From: Mytilus galloprovincialis | Taxonomy: Eukaryota > Mollusca > Bivalvia > Mytilida > Mytilidae | NCBI RefSeq assembly: GCF_965363235.1 | Contig: NC_134843.1 | Coordinates: 95,451,795-95,515,794 of the forward strand | Direction: 5' to 3' | Length of the DNA stretch: 64,000 nucleotides | Part shown: positions 46,390-58,267 of the stretch, piece after piece | Layout of the letters: each line of letters begins with the position of its first letter | How positions within the stretch are numbered: the first letter of the stretch is position 1 | Notes under the pieces: model-generated | The model's input: only the letters and a program-made list of their open reading frames with translations | The model's database searches: none | What the model was told of the DNA's origin: nothing | Position numbers and translations under genes: made by a program

Positions 46390-47090
46390 ATCCTTATTGA
46401 CTCTTAAAATTCAAGAGTCTATCTAAAAATGAGGGTACTTTTTCTAAAACTGAGGGTACTTTTTATATGGCCTCCCAAATACCGTTTCGATCCCTAACAT
46501 CACTGAAGAGACATTTATTGTCGAAATCCGGATCTGTTGTGCTAAAAAAATATTGACACCGTATGTTTGTAGCATAACATCGTGGCCACAAGTTGATTTT
46601 TTTCTGTTTAGTATTAAATTTATATTAAGATCCATTTTGTTACTCTTGTGATCAATTTTATTTGGCAATCGCCAATGGCAGTCAGTAGGGTTAAAGAACA
46701 TCAGTTGTTCGACCTGTTAGTCAAATGCGTTTTGTTTAAATATACTTTTTCACTTTTTTGGTCTTTTGGAAAATGTTGTTTGTGCTGTTTTTAGACCCTT
46801 CTACAACGAAATTTGTTTTACATGCACACGTATAAAAATTGCGGTTTTTATCTAACGCAATCATAGGTTTGAACGTAGTTTTCAATTTAGACTCGTATAT
46901 ATATATATGTGTGTGTGTTATATATAGCGGAAATCAGCCAAGAGATGTTGTATAACATAATTAGTCACCAGTGAGAACATCTCACTTTCCTGTCTTCAGC
47001 AGTTCACCACTGCTGCACATATGATCGTAGATAGAAACACTACAACAAGGATTAAACTGAAACTGCCACTCAACTATCAAGGTTGCAACC
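46390..47090. other. Probable old repeat and 5' flank of PLE-A
   Basis: GAGGGTACTTTTT occurs twice (46430-46465). TCACTGAAGAGACATTTATT followed by GTCGAAATCCGGATCTG resembles CGACAATTAATGTTTCTGC at about 17600 in inverted form. The stretch 46920-47020 may belong to the PLE-A 5' region. No gene is visible. Confidence 0.35.
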
Positions 47091-47094
47091 ATGT

Positions 47095-48375
47095 ATCAGC
47101 TTCTAAAGGGGGCGTGAATCAGATGTGGATACTTAAAAATTCCAAAGATCTTTTAGAGTACATACAATCTAACTCTCTTTCATCTTGTAACAGTATTAAA
47201 ACATTTGACTTTTCTCCTCTTTACACTAGCATTCCACATTCCAAACTAAAAGACAAATTGAAAGAGTTGTTATTGCTTTGCTTTGTAAAAAAGAATGGCC
47301 AACGTAGATACAAGTATCTTGTCTTAGGGAGGGATAAATCCTACTTTGTAAAGGATCACTCTGATTCGAACAAAAAATTCTCTGAAACTGATATTATCAA
47401 GATGCTTGATTTCTTGATTGACAACATATTTGTTACGTTCGGAGGACGTGTTTTTCAACAGACTGTCGGCATTCCAATGGGAACAAACTGTGCCCCTCTA
47501 CTTGCCGACTTGTTTCTTTATTATTATGAGGCTGACTTCATGCAGGAACTTCTTAGGAAGAAAGATAAGAAGTTAGCAATATCCTTTAACTCTTCTTTTC
47601 GCTATATAGATGATGTTCTTTCACTAAATAATTCAAAATTGGTGACTATGTGGAACGCATCTATCCAATCGAGCTAGAGATAAAGGATACTACAGATACA
47701 GTTAAGTCGGCCTCATATCTTGACTTACATCTAGAAATTGACAATGAGGGTCGGTTGAAAACAAAACTTTACGACAAAAGAGATGATTTCAGCTTTCCAA
47801 TTGTGAACTTTCCATTTCTAAGTAGCAACATTCCAGCAGCACCTGCATACGGGGTATATATCTCCCAATTGATACGATATTCCCGTGCTTGCATTTCCTA
47901 TCATGATTTTCTTGATAGAGGGTTGCTGCTCACAAGGAAGCAATTAAACCAAGAGTTCCAAATGGAGAAGTTGAAATCATCCCTTCGTAAATTTTACGGA
48001 CGCCATCACGAGTTGGTTGACCGTTATGGAATAACCGTTTCACAAATGATATCGGATATGTTCCTTACGTCGTAACTACAACCCCCTTCCCTTTCATGAA
48101 TGTGACCTACCGAATTAGACTATTTACCGGATTTGATATCACATAAGCAACACGACGGGTGCCGCATGTGGAGCAGGATCTGCTTACCCTTCCGGAGCAC
48201 CTGTGATCACCCCTAGTTTTTTGGTGGGGTTCGTGTTGTTTATTCTTTAGTTTTCTATGTTGTGTCGTGTGTGCTGTTGTTTGTTTGTCTTTTTCATTTT
48301 TAGCCATGGCGTTGTCAGTTTGTTTTAGATTTATGAGTTTGACTGTCCCTTTGGTATCTTTCGTCCCTCTTTTTT
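47095..48375 (+). mobile_element. PLE-A Penelope-like retroelement, main copy
   Basis: Parts: the RT core, GVNQMWILKNSKDLLEYIQ (about 47105-47165), FDFSPLYTSIPHSKLKDKL (block A, about 47205), TVGIPMGTNCAPLLADLF (about 47465) and FRYIDDVLSLN (YIDD box, about 47600). A C-terminal region with SYLDLHLEI (about 47715) and FPIVNFPFL (about 47800) leads to LRKFYGRHHELVDRYGI (about 47985). The 3' UTR runs to about 48375. Penelope-type RTs are related to telomerase RT. No GIY-YIG endonuclease is visible and the 5' part is missing. The coding region is broken. Confidence 0.75.
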
Positions 48376-48603
48376 AACATACACTTAAACCCGTATAGAT
48401 TTTATTTAATATCTCTTGACAGTAGATGATCATCTACTCATGTTCTTTAATAGTTATCCCACGAGGACACGACCAGAGGGTGATCTCACACTGACACACC
48501 AAGTCCGAATGGGGTAACTATTTAACATCCCATCCCGGCTGTTTCAGATAAGACGAAAAACCATTTACAATTCATAAAATCTAGTTTAGAACGCCACACA
48601 ACC

Positions 48604-49164
48604 ATTATAATTAGGGATGGCAACGAGTACTGGAGTAATCGAATATCGCTCGGTAGGACCGAGTATCGAATACCAAAATGATACGCGACTAATCGGTTTC
48701 CTATTAGAATGTTGTTGTGTACTTAATCTTAAACAAAAAATATTATTAATGAGAGCGACTCCCGGTCATCAGTAAATTCTAAGCATCGCCCTTTTGTCGA
48801 CCATTATATATGTTGTTTTTACGGTTCCTTAATACTGTTGTTTGAGTAACACTTTTCTATTGACATTAATTAATTTACTTGATTAGGTTATTGCCAATTT
48901 ACATAATTAGTACATGTAACAAATATACAGTACTATAAATTATGGTTTAATTTTTTTTCTTCAGTTTGGACTATTACCTTGTCCTAGGTAATTATGTTGA
49001 GGGTTTTATGCAATGAGACACCGATCCACAATTCATAAAATGGGTATAACTTTGTATCTCTATCTTGTAAATGTATTACCGAGCGAGTACTCGAGTATCG
49101 CTCGGTAAATCCAACGAGTAATCGATTAGTGAATCTTCACCTAGTTGACATCCCTAATTATAAT
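48604..49164. mobile_element. hAT-type MITE with exact 8-bp target duplication
   Basis: The 545-bp element (48612-49156) has ends TAGGGATGGCAACGAG and, inverted, TAGGGATGTCAACTAG. The 8-bp sequence ATTATAAT occurs exactly at 48604-48611 and 49157-49164. Eight-base duplications and TAGGGATG-like ends mark hAT transposons. Subterminal GAGTACTCGAGTATCGCTCGG-type motifs occur at both ends in inverted form. It encodes no protein. Confidence 0.92.
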
Positions 49165-49486
49165 ATACTTTATATATTACTATATGATGTATACCCTTTA
49201 TGACCCCCGAACACGACGAGTAGATGTCAAACAATGTCAACTCGCCCCACTGGCCAATAGGTCTACACTAAATCGACACTTTATAAAAACGTCGCCCCAC
49301 TCTTGTTTACCGACTCGCCCAACTTTTGAAAAAGTGTAAAATCAAATTTAACAATCAGACTGACAACTCACTTATTAACAAAAAGGGTTTAAACCCCACT
49401 GAATAAAGGTCTGCCAACTCGCCCCACTTATAAAAATATCTTGCTTCCGTTAAGCATGTTAAATTACTGATAGTTCGTATCGAGTC
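49165..49486. other. Non-coding interval with an ACTCGCCCCAC motif
   Basis: AACTCGCCCCACT or a close variant occurs near 49238, 49293, 49312 and 49429, which suggests an old degenerate tandem or dispersed repeat. Confidence 0.4.
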
Positions 49487-49487
49487 G

Positions 49488-49556
49488 TCCTGGTGTAGTG
49501 GTATGTGTCGTGGGTTGGTATGCTAAAGGTCTTGAGTTCGAATCCCAGCATATACA
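49488..49556 (+). repeat. tRNA-like sequence (SINE head or tRNA pseudogene)
   Basis: The A-box TGGTGTAGTGGTA and B-box GAGTTCGAATCCC are well formed and about 37 bp apart, like a Glu/Gly/Asp-type tRNA. The two ends do not pair into a 7-bp acceptor stem, and a T-rich run follows. I read this as a SINE head or tRNA pseudogene rather than a working tRNA. Confidence 0.6.
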
Positions 49557-49703
49557 CTATATTTTTTTTTACGTGATTTAGACAGATAGTCTTTTCTGTA
49601 TAATTCATTATAAGTTTTATCGTGGATTTGACATTCCCGCCAAAATGTTACAGAACAAAGGAAAACATGCATAACTAAGAAACTCAAACTGGGGTTTTCT
49701 GGT

Positions 49704-49730
49704 AGGGGTGATCCGGTTCAGATCACCCCT
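49704..49730. other. Perfect 10-bp hairpin
   Basis: AGGGGTGATC, a 7-nt loop, then GATCACCCCT. The stem is GC-richer than its surroundings. Confidence 0.8.
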
Positions 49731-49854
49731 GTTAGAACAAAGGAGCTGGGATGTAAGGTTTTTGCTAACTTGTTATAGATTACTATCTATAAGGAATATG
49801 TCGAGACATATTTCGCCAAATTACATGTTATAAGTGTTTGTACTAGCATGAGAA

Positions 49855-50060
49855 CCATAACGGGTGCCGCATGTGGAGTCGGGTTTACGAACAAATCCGG
49901 TGCACCTGATACCATCCACAGTTTTGGTAGGGCAGGTGTTAGTCAAATTGGGTAGTCTTTAGTTTCTATGATATGTTTTTGTGTACTACTTTTTTTGTAT
50001 ATTGATATTTATCTTTCTAGCAAAGGCGTGGCCAGTTTAATTTCGACGTATGAGCAAACT
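49855..50060 (+). repeat. PLE-A 3' UTR fragment, diverged
   Basis: ACGGGTGCCGCATGTGGAGT, GGTGCACCTGATACC and GTCTTTAGTTTCTATGATAT follow the PLE-A 3' UTR order. Confidence 0.65.
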
Positions 50061-50640
50061 CATAGTAACATTCTGATAGTTTGCGATCACTCTAACTTGT
50101 ATGACAGTTGCATAAAATTCATTTATAGATATTTACAAAAATGTGTAATGAAACAGACATAAAAGGTAAAAATGTCAAAAAGGGGTACAGCAATTAACAT
50201 TGTGTTGTAATATAAGCCACTATTTAAAAAAAAAAAACAATATATCAACAAAGAAAAACAAAACAAAAAAGATAAAGCACATACGAAAAAATGAAACACA
50301 AGCACAACAACATAGTAGTGAGATTTGAAAGTACCGAGTCACGCCTAAATGATATTACCAAAATGTACCATACAGCACACGTCCATTATTTGCAAAGACA
50401 AATAGAATGAGACTATAATACGTTATTAAGATAATAAACAACGTCCATTCAAATAATCTATACCTCAAGACCATCATGTCTTATTTGTGAAGTTGACACG
50501 GATTAATTATCAGCAAGTTATTGATATTCTTTGACGTTTTTTACATAACCTTTATCCGTCAATATTATGCTCAAACACTGGTAATTTTTAATATTACTAT
50601 TGACAATGAGATGTGCACTGTTCGTTCCATAGGATTTACG
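50061..50640. other. Non-coding interval
   Basis: A-rich on the plus strand, with no recognised feature. Confidence 0.4.
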
Positions 50641-51050
50641 ACAATTTGTTGAAAAAGGAATTCCAGCAAACTGATCACTTGTTCCTCTGTGTGGTGTGTT
50701 TTACCTTTTTGTTCAGTATTAAAATGTTCCATATGACTGTACCAAGTCAGTCAGGAATATGACAGTTGTCATCCGTTCGTTTGATGTGTTTGGGCTTTTG
50801 ATTTTGCCATTTGATTAATAACGTACCGTTTGAATTTTCCGGAGTTCAGTATTTTTGTGATTTTACTTTTCACAAAGTCCGAGTAAGATATGTAATCTCT
50901 TGAATACTGTTCTTTTCCATGTGATTGTCGACAATTTGTTGAAAACGTTAACCTCCAAGTTCAACAATTATTGAAACTTCAGCATACTGATCACTTGTCC
51001 CTCTTGATGGCATGTTTTACATTTTTGTTCACTCTTAACAAAATATGCCT
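50641..51050 (+). repeat. Local duplication split by R4
   Basis: GACAATTTGTTGAAAA followed by CTGATCACTTGT, TCCCTCT-like sequence and TGTTTTACMTTTTTGTTCA occurs at 50640-50730 and again at 50930-51040. An R4 copy (50735-50875) sits after the first. Confidence 0.6.
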
Positions 51051-52376
51051 TAGGTAACCCAAATTGATAAATGTATAGAGTATGCTACCATTTTTGTGTT
51101 GGAGAGCATTATGGATTATTTACTATTAGACTTTTTTTAATTTCATATGGGGAATGGTGGTTTACAGTGTTGAAAAATTCAAGGTTTCAGAGAAAGATGG
51201 AGATTTAAAATATTTTTTTTTTAATCCAAATATGTTTAATACCACTACGCGAGTAAACAGTTTCACAGTGTTTCTATAGACCTTCTTTCACTGCAGACAG
51301 ATATTTTTGTTTATGTAATGCAGAGTTCGTCTTCGTCGACCATGTAGATTAGACGGATAAACCCGTTGTTTGTCCAATCTGTCTAAAAATGATAAAAGTT
51401 ACATTCTTATAAACGAAATAAATAACAAGATTTCTAAGTTTCAAAATTTAAAGGGGCATGTCGTGGATTTCGATAAATAAAGAGACTAACCTTATCCTTA
51501 TCAACAAGTGAACGTATGCTTAAAAAGATTACACCGTGAGACATATATTTCTTTTCTTTTCTTTAACTATGAGTTTGACTGTCCCTCTGGTATCTTTCAT
51601 CCCTCTTTTGCAAAGGCGCACATTTCAATGGTACATTAATTAAATACACTTTCCATAATACAATATAAAATATAGAATAGTAGAAATTCATGTAGTTCTT
51701 TTTTTTTTTTGTAGTAATCTACCTCGCAATGGACATGTAATTCAATGCATTTTGCAAATTGGAACCCATTAAATGATTACAGATTTCTTAAACCAACTAC
51801 TACAAATGTATGACATATAACGGGTTAAAGAGGTAGAAAAATTGAAATTTAAGGAATTAATTTCGGCAAGTAAAGAAATAAAGAGATTGTGATATAATTT
51901 TTTTGAATTTTGACTGAATTCTTACATTTACTTGAAGACTAACATTGTTATTTATTTGTTATGAAAGAGAGCTGAATGAGGCATATGCATATATACATTC
52001 AATAATCGGAAAATATATATCAATGTATATGATCAACTCGTTATATAAAGATTAATACTAAAATTGTATTCATGAAATTCTTACAGAATAACGTGTTTTT
52101 GAGATGATAAAACATTGACCTAAAACAAAATTATAGAAATTATTCATCTACTAGACCCTCAAACATTTATTATGTTTGAAATTAATTCCAACATTTAAAA
52201 GTTTTTTAACGATGAAAACTATGATTTTTCTTTATGTATAAAGTAATAATGTTATCAAAACAACTTATATCACATCATCCTTGATCTCGGTATTGGCTTG
52301 CAGAAATGTTTCAATACACACGGATATAAACCGTACGCGAATCCCAATTAAACTCATGACAATAAACTCATCATAA
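51051..52376. other. Non-coding interval with a PLE-A tail scrap
   Basis: 51560-51615 is the last about 55 bp of PLE-A (GAGTTTGACTGTCCCTCTGG, TATCTTTCATCCCTC). The rest shows nothing recognisable. Confidence 0.45.
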
Positions 52377-52800
52377 ATACCAGGACTAAATTTTGTATAT
52401 ACGCCAAACGCGCGTTTCGTCTACAAAAGACTCATCAGTGACGCTCGAATAAAAAAAAAGTTAAAATGGCCAAATAAAGTACGAATTTGAAGAGCATTAA
52501 GGACCAAAATTCTTAAAAGTTATGCTAAATACAGCTAAGGCAATCTATGCCTGAGGTAGAAAAGCCTTAGTTTTTTCAAAAAATTAAAATTTTGTAAACA
52601 GTTAATTTATAAATATAACCATATCAATGATAATTCATGTCAGCACAAAAAGTGATGACTACTGGGCTGATGATACCCTCGGGGAAATAAATCTCCACAG
52701 CAGTGGCTTCGACCCAGTGGTTGTAAATAAACTCATCACAGATACCAGGACTAAATTTTGTATATACGCCAGACGTGCGTTTCGTGACTCATCAGTCAAA
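52377..52800 (+). repeat. R1 mussel repeat, tandem dimer
   Basis: A full unit (52377-52735) runs from the CAGGACTAAATTTTGTATAT start through CGCGCGTTTCGTCTAC, CTCATCAGTGACGCTC, TGATACCCTCGGGGAAATAA and GCAGTGGCTTCGACCCAGTG. A second, truncated unit begins at about 52735 with the same start. Confidence 0.85.
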
Positions 52801-52884
52801 TTATTGCTAACGAGATTTTTTTAATGTTTTGTTACAGCTGATAAAACAAACGACTACACTTTGCTTTCTACATGTTGAACAAAC

Positions 52885-53325
52885 ATGTGTGACATTGACC
52901 TATAATGGTTTACTTTTATAAATTGTTATTTGGATGGAGAGTTGTCTCATTGGCACTCACACCACATCTTCCGATATCTATGATCAGCATATAATGTGAA
53001 AATAATGAAGAAAACATTAATGTCTTAACAGTTTCTATTTCATTTTTTCAAGACAGAGAAAATTAGCCATGTAATATTTAAACATAACTGAAAGAATAAT
53101 TAGATAGAAAACGTTTTGCAATTTTACAAACAATCATTTTTATTGCACTTATCAAACTTTTTTCGTCCTTCTTTGCACCCAGTGTTTTAACTGTAATTAC
53201 TTTGTAGCATCACCACCGAACAAAGAGCGGCGAAAGGTACCAGAGGGACATTCAAACTCATAAGTCGAAAAAAATACTGAAAATGATATGGCTAAAAAAG
53301 AAAAAGAAGAACAAACAAACTATAT
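52885..53325. repeat. R2 end and inverted PLE-A tail
   Basis: 52885-52985 is an R2 end (GACCTATAATGGTTTACTTT, GAGAGTTGTCTCATTGGCAC). 53220-53325 is an inverted PLE-A end (AGGTACCAGAGGGACATTCA). About 235 bp between them shows nothing. Confidence 0.6.
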
Positions 53326-53920
53326 TAGACAAAAATTTCATCGAAGCGGTGGAATAAATAAATGTAAAGTCAGGTGAGTTCAAATTCTTTTGATTTTCAT
53401 TATATCTTGTTGCTGGCAAGAAGGTTTTTGTGATACTGAATCAAAATAATGTAGCTACTATTAAGAACTATTTATGATTTCGAATTGGCTTCTATTTCAA
53501 ATATGGTCACAATCGGACCTGTTGGTACCTATTCAAAGAAATATGTGACGAGTTAAAAACACATTTATCATCCTTCAGCTATTCATTTGAAGTTTTCGTA
53601 AAACAAAGTTAAATTTATTCAAGCTTGAACAACAATGCATTACGAAATAAACTATTGTTTTTACAGATAAATTCATGTAAGAAAAGCTTATATATTGTAG
53701 GGAAAATACTTTTACTGTACAGGTAGTAAAATAGATATGTTTTGCTTCGGAGAACCCATATCCAGTTGTGATACGTCACAGTGGTAAAATCTGTTATAAA
53801 ACTTGATTATTTCACATTTTTTTTCAAGTATTTTCTACGTCGTTTTTTTTTTGTGATTCATATCTTATACTACTACTTTGAAAAAACCTATTGTTAGCTA
53901 TAGGCATTTGAGTATTATAT
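53326..53920. other. Non-coding interval
   Basis: No gene or recognised repeat. Confidence 0.4.
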
Positions 53921-55890
53921 CTACCAGACAGAGAAAGTTTAAATAGCTGAAAGTTAGTTAGAATGAATAACATGTATTTTTGTAATTTTATTTTAACTGG
54001 AGTTATCAGTATATAGTCATATTTACTGTAAGTAAAATCAATTCCTATGAAGTTGCATAATTTTTAATTAGTATGCTTTATAATAATAAAAAAGCTCTTA
54101 ACATTTTTAAGTATTCGTTCTGTCAATGTTCTATGTGGTGTGGTCAATGCATACCTATAGTCCTGGTACAAGTACTCGCGGAGCAATGTAAAACATGCTT
54201 TTAGGTTAGCGATAAAATCTAAAAGAAATCCTTCGAAAATGACGAAGGCTTTATCAAAAGAAAAAAGGAAAAATACTGAATTTGAAATTTTTTTTAACGC
54301 AGAAATGAAAAAAAAATAAAATTCTAGTAATCGAAGAAAAATTTGCCATTTATAATCATAATAAAATTATAGAAAGTTGTTGTATTGTCTTGACATATAT
54401 ATGCTCGTTTCAAGTATCAAATAATAAGTTTATCTTTCCTTTTGAAGTTCATGTTAATTTCGTGGTATTTTTTTTTTCACCTTGATTGTCTTTGCAAACG
54501 ATTTGTGAGATCGGAATATCGATAAATTACTGTTGTCTTAGTTTATTTGTGCAATTATGGGAGTAAATCTGAAAATTATTTGAGATGACGAATTCTATAC
54601 AAGCTTACAGGACATGACCTGAAGGGTGTAAACATCATAAGTGCAATGGAAAGCTCTTGTGGTCCAAAGCCCGAAAATTAATGGATGTTATTTTGGGGGG
54701 TATAAAGAAAGGCAACTTTATTTTTTTCTTCCTAAAGATTAAAGGAATGTTTGAGTTCTCACAAACAAGTTTAACATGCATCATTCTTTGTGTTCCTTCT
54801 GAATGTAGGAGTCGCAGCTGTCATTGGTTGCAATCTGACATAACCGTTTTCCGTTTAATGTAAATCTAGTTCATAGTCCTTTTCTTTAATTGTTTCACAT
54901 TTTTGTTTTCTCGGGGCTTTCAATATCTTAATAAATTGTATCGGATTTGATGATGTTATGATATTGTAATTATTGTATTTAGTTATGTTGGCCTGATTTG
55001 TGTTGTGTGGCCTAATAGTTGTTTACAGAATAATCTTACAACTGTGCAGTTTGGAAATCACTGGAAATATCACAAAATGATTGGAACTTTCCATTTGACT
55101 TACATAATGATTCCAGAATGATCTTAATAAAAGATGCGTTATATAAACTTCTACATTTTACTAGAAACTTCCGTTATAATTTTCTAGGACGTTACATTAT
55201 AGACTGTTCTAGAATCTTCCATGACAACTATATATATATATACAGACACTAAAGTTAAACACTCACTCTTGGACTTAGACTTAGACATCGATAGACATTA
55301 ATATTCATAGCATTTGGATTGACACTTTTATTCTACAAACAACATCATACTGGATTGTGACCGTAATATTCAGATTGGATTCCGAAAGATATCCGGATAC
55401 AGATAAAGATAAAAGATTGGACTCATATTTTGACAGTTAAGTTGACAGTAATATTTGTGTAATACTTCTTGTAAACTTTTGTATAATAAATATTGTTAAA
55501 GTTTCTTATTGATTTGTGTCTTTTGTTGGCTACAATTTAAAGGTAATTTCTGGCCGTAACAATGATTATTGAAGTTCATTCGTTGATTCAAATATTTCAC
55601 ACTTTTTTGTTGACACAAATTATCGATCATTGATACGGTCATATTCAAAAATTTACTGATTTTACTTTTATGCATTCTATTCCCCGGAATAGATTACCTT
55701 CGCTGTATTTGGTAACTCTTCTAGAAATTTGGCCATCAATGTTCCTCAATTCCAATTTTATATTTGACCTTTTAAATCTTGTGTGCAGATACAAATTTAT
55801 AATAGATACGAGACTTACAATTTCGAAAATTATTGTCGGAAAGAGGTACCATCTTAAATAAACTAAGTATACCAATCTCGAATAGAAACA
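53921..55890. repeat. Segmental duplication, copy 1
   Basis: CTACCAGACAGAG-AAGTTTAAATA begins both copies (53921 and 56387). The best-conserved core is 54495-54900, paired with 56497-56910, with only scattered mismatches (for example TTTTGGGGGGTATAAAGAAA in both). The right part (about 55566-55890) pairs with 56935-57262. Copy 1 has extra sequence at about 54030-54490 and a solo LTR at 54954-55561. Confidence 0.85.
54954..55561 (+). mobile_element. Solo LTR with 4-bp target duplication (fossil)
   Basis: A 608-bp block starts TGTTATG and ends CGTAACA (TG...CA), with ATGA on both sides (54950-54953 and 55562-55565). It has an AT-rich TATATATA run near 55231 and an AATAAA-like signal near 55480, as an LTR would. 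No internal region or second LTR is present, so it is a recombined solo LTR. The paralogous copy lacks it (empty site near 56932). The family is not determined; Ty3-like kin is possible. It is younger than the duplication, or it was lost from copy 2. Confidence 0.75.
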
Positions 55891-56239
55891 CGTTGCTGTT
55901 TCTGGAATAAAATTTCATCAATTATAATCAATTTTCCACGAATTTTCTTACTTCTGATGTGCATGTTTTATCGTCGGAAAGAAGCTCATTATGGCTTGTA
56001 TTTTATATCTTGTGAAAAAACATAAAAACATCTATTTATCCTATCTTATCTCATCACTATCAATAAATAATTTGGAACACAGACTTTTTAAAATTCATTA
56101 TATATACTACTTAGGGTCGAAAGCAGCGTTATCTACTGAGTAGAGGTAAAATACACACTTGATACCGGTTACAATTGGCTTTGGTTACAAGTGCTAAAGT
56201 TAAACATAAACGCCCAGGTTAATAAAGATAGGTTGAAGT

Positions 56240-56360
56240 CTCAGAAAGAGGGTCGATAGATACAAAGGGACAGTCAAACTCATGGATCGAAAAAAACAAA
56301 ATACAACGCCATGGCTAAAATTGAAAAAGATAAACAACCAAATAATAGTAATCGGGACAC
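56240..56360 (-). repeat. PLE-A tail between the duplicated copies
   Basis: GATACAAAGGGACAGTCAAA, CTCATGGATCGAAAA and CAACGCCATGGCTAAAATTG are the inverse of the last about 110 bp of PLE-A. Confidence 0.7.
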
Positions 56361-56386
56361 AAAAGAGTAAATTTAAAACTAATTAT

Positions 56387-57262
56387 CTACCAGACAGAGG
56401 AAGTTTAAATATCTGACAATTAGTTAGATTAAAAATAACATGTTTTTTGCAATTTATTTTTAACTGGAGTTATTTCAGTATATAGTCGATAAAGATTTAT
56501 CGATAAATTACTGTTGTCTTGGTTTATTCGTGCAATTATTGTTGTAAATCTGAAAATTATTTGAGATGACGAATTCTATACAAGGTTACAGGACATGACC
56601 TAAAGGGTGTAAACATCATAAGTGCAATGGAAAGCTCTTGTGGTCCAAAGCACGAAAATTAATGGATGTTATTTTGGGGGGTATAAAGAAAGGCAACTTT
56701 ATTTTTTTCTTCCTAAAGATTAAAGGAATGTTTGAGTTCTCACAAACAAGTTTAACATGCATCATTCTTTGTGTTCCTTCTGAATGTAGGAGTCCAGCAT
56801 TGTCATTGGTTGTAATATGACATAATCGTTTTCCGTTTAATGTAAATCTAGTTCATAGCCTTTTTAAATTTCTCTCATTTTTATTTTCTCTGGACTTTAA
56901 ATATCTCAATAAATGGTATCGAGCTTGATAATTTTTTGAAGTTCATTCGGTGATTCAAATATTTAACACTTATGTGTTGACATAAATTATCATTATTACG
57001 GTCATATTAAAAAAATTACTGATAGCGAAACTTTTCTGCATTCTATGCCCCTTGAATAGATTACCTTCGCTGTATTTGGTAACCCTTTCGGATTTTAGGC
57101 CATCAGTGCTCCTCAGCCTCATTTTTTTATTTGACCTTTTAACTCTTGTGTACACAAATACACTCATAATAGATACCCGACTTAGACATTCGAAAATTAT
57201 TGTCAAAAGTAGTACTATCTCAAATAAACCTAGTATTCCAATCTCAAATAGAAACACGTGAA
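56387..57262. repeat. Segmental duplication, copy 2
   Basis: Direct repeat of copy 1, same orientation, spaced about 2.0 kb. It includes the same 60-codon open stretch (about 56638-56820) and, on the right, an old inverted R1-like piece (GAATAGATTACCTTCGCTGT) shared with copy 1 at 55680. Confidence 0.85.
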
Positions 57263-57394
57263 AACAATTGCATCGGCTTTTAATGGTTTGAATGGAACCA
57301 AAACTTCACCTTTAAATGAAACAATAGTGTAACATCACAACATAGAAAGTTCTCTAAATAATGCAAAATATAATACGATATGACATTACACGAC

Positions 57395-57800
57395 CAACGA
57401 CACAACATAGAAAAGTAAAGACTTAGCACCACGCACCTCTCAAAAAATGGGGTGATCTCATGTGCTCCGGAAGGGTAAGCATAGCCTGCTCCACATGTGG
57501 CACCCGTCGTGTTGCTTATGTTATTACAAATCCGGCAAATAGTCTTATTCGGGGTCACATTCGTGAAAAAGGAAAGGGTATTGTAGTTACGATATAAGGA
57601 GCATATCCGATATCACCTGCGAAACGGTAATTCCATAACGCTCAACCAACTCGTGATGGCGTCCGTAAAATTTACGAAGGGATGATTTCTACTTCACCAT
57701 TTGGAACACTTGGTTTAATAGCTTCCTTGTGAGTTCCAATCCTCTATTAAGGAAATCGTGATAGGAAATACAAGTACAGTATTAAAATATCTGACATCTG
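57395..57800 (-). mobile_element. PLE-A retroelement, 5'-truncated copy
   Basis: On the minus strand it opens in the C-terminal coding region (the FLDRG and LTRK region through GRHHELVERYGIT, about 57600-57790) and runs into the 3' UTR (GGGTGCCACATGTGGAGCAG). The distal UTR beyond about 57395 is replaced by other sequence. It is broken. Confidence 0.75.
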
Positions 57801-57829
57801 TATTATCACATATAATAGATTATCAGTGA

Positions 57830-58045
57830 TACATGTGACATGTATATCAATTCAAAGACGTTCTGTGAAAGTCATGTGACATGTAAATTAATTCAAAGAC
57901 GTTCTGTGAATGTCATGTGACATGTATATCAATTCAAAGACGGTCTGTGAATGTCATGTTACATGTAAATCAATTCAAAGACGTTCTGTGAATGTCATGT
58001 GACATGTAAATCAATTCAAAGACGTCCTGTGAATATCATGTTCAT
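57830..58045. repeat. 41-bp minisatellite
   Basis: Five units of CATGTGACATGTAAATCAAT plus TCAAAGACGTTCTGTGAATGT (period 41, AAAGAC at 57854, 57895 and so on), highly uniform. Confidence 0.92.
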
Positions 58046-58267
58046 ATCCTTGTTAAAATCAAAGCAATAAAAATACATATCTCCAATAAAATTCCATATC
58101 GGAAAGTCCCTTATCAAATGACAAAATTAAAAGCGCAAGCACTTCAAACGAATGGAAAGCAACGGTCTTATTATTATTATAAATATGACATGGAATCGGC
58201 ATTTCCGTCTAGAAAATAGTGGAATAACATGGTGGAGTAAAACACGTAGACGAATTTCATGTAAACT

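Noticed and set aside
49488-49556. A working tRNA gene
   Set aside because: A and B boxes are good, but the acceptor stem does not pair.
54657-54863. Conserved open stretch present in both duplicated copies (also 56638-56820)
   Set aside because: The start is not ATG-supported, the C-terminus differs between copies by a frame change, and no domain is visible. Conservation follows from the duplication.
57830-58045. Possible CRISPR array
   Set aside because: The 41-bp units are contiguous with no unique spacers, and the genome is animal. It is a minisatellite.
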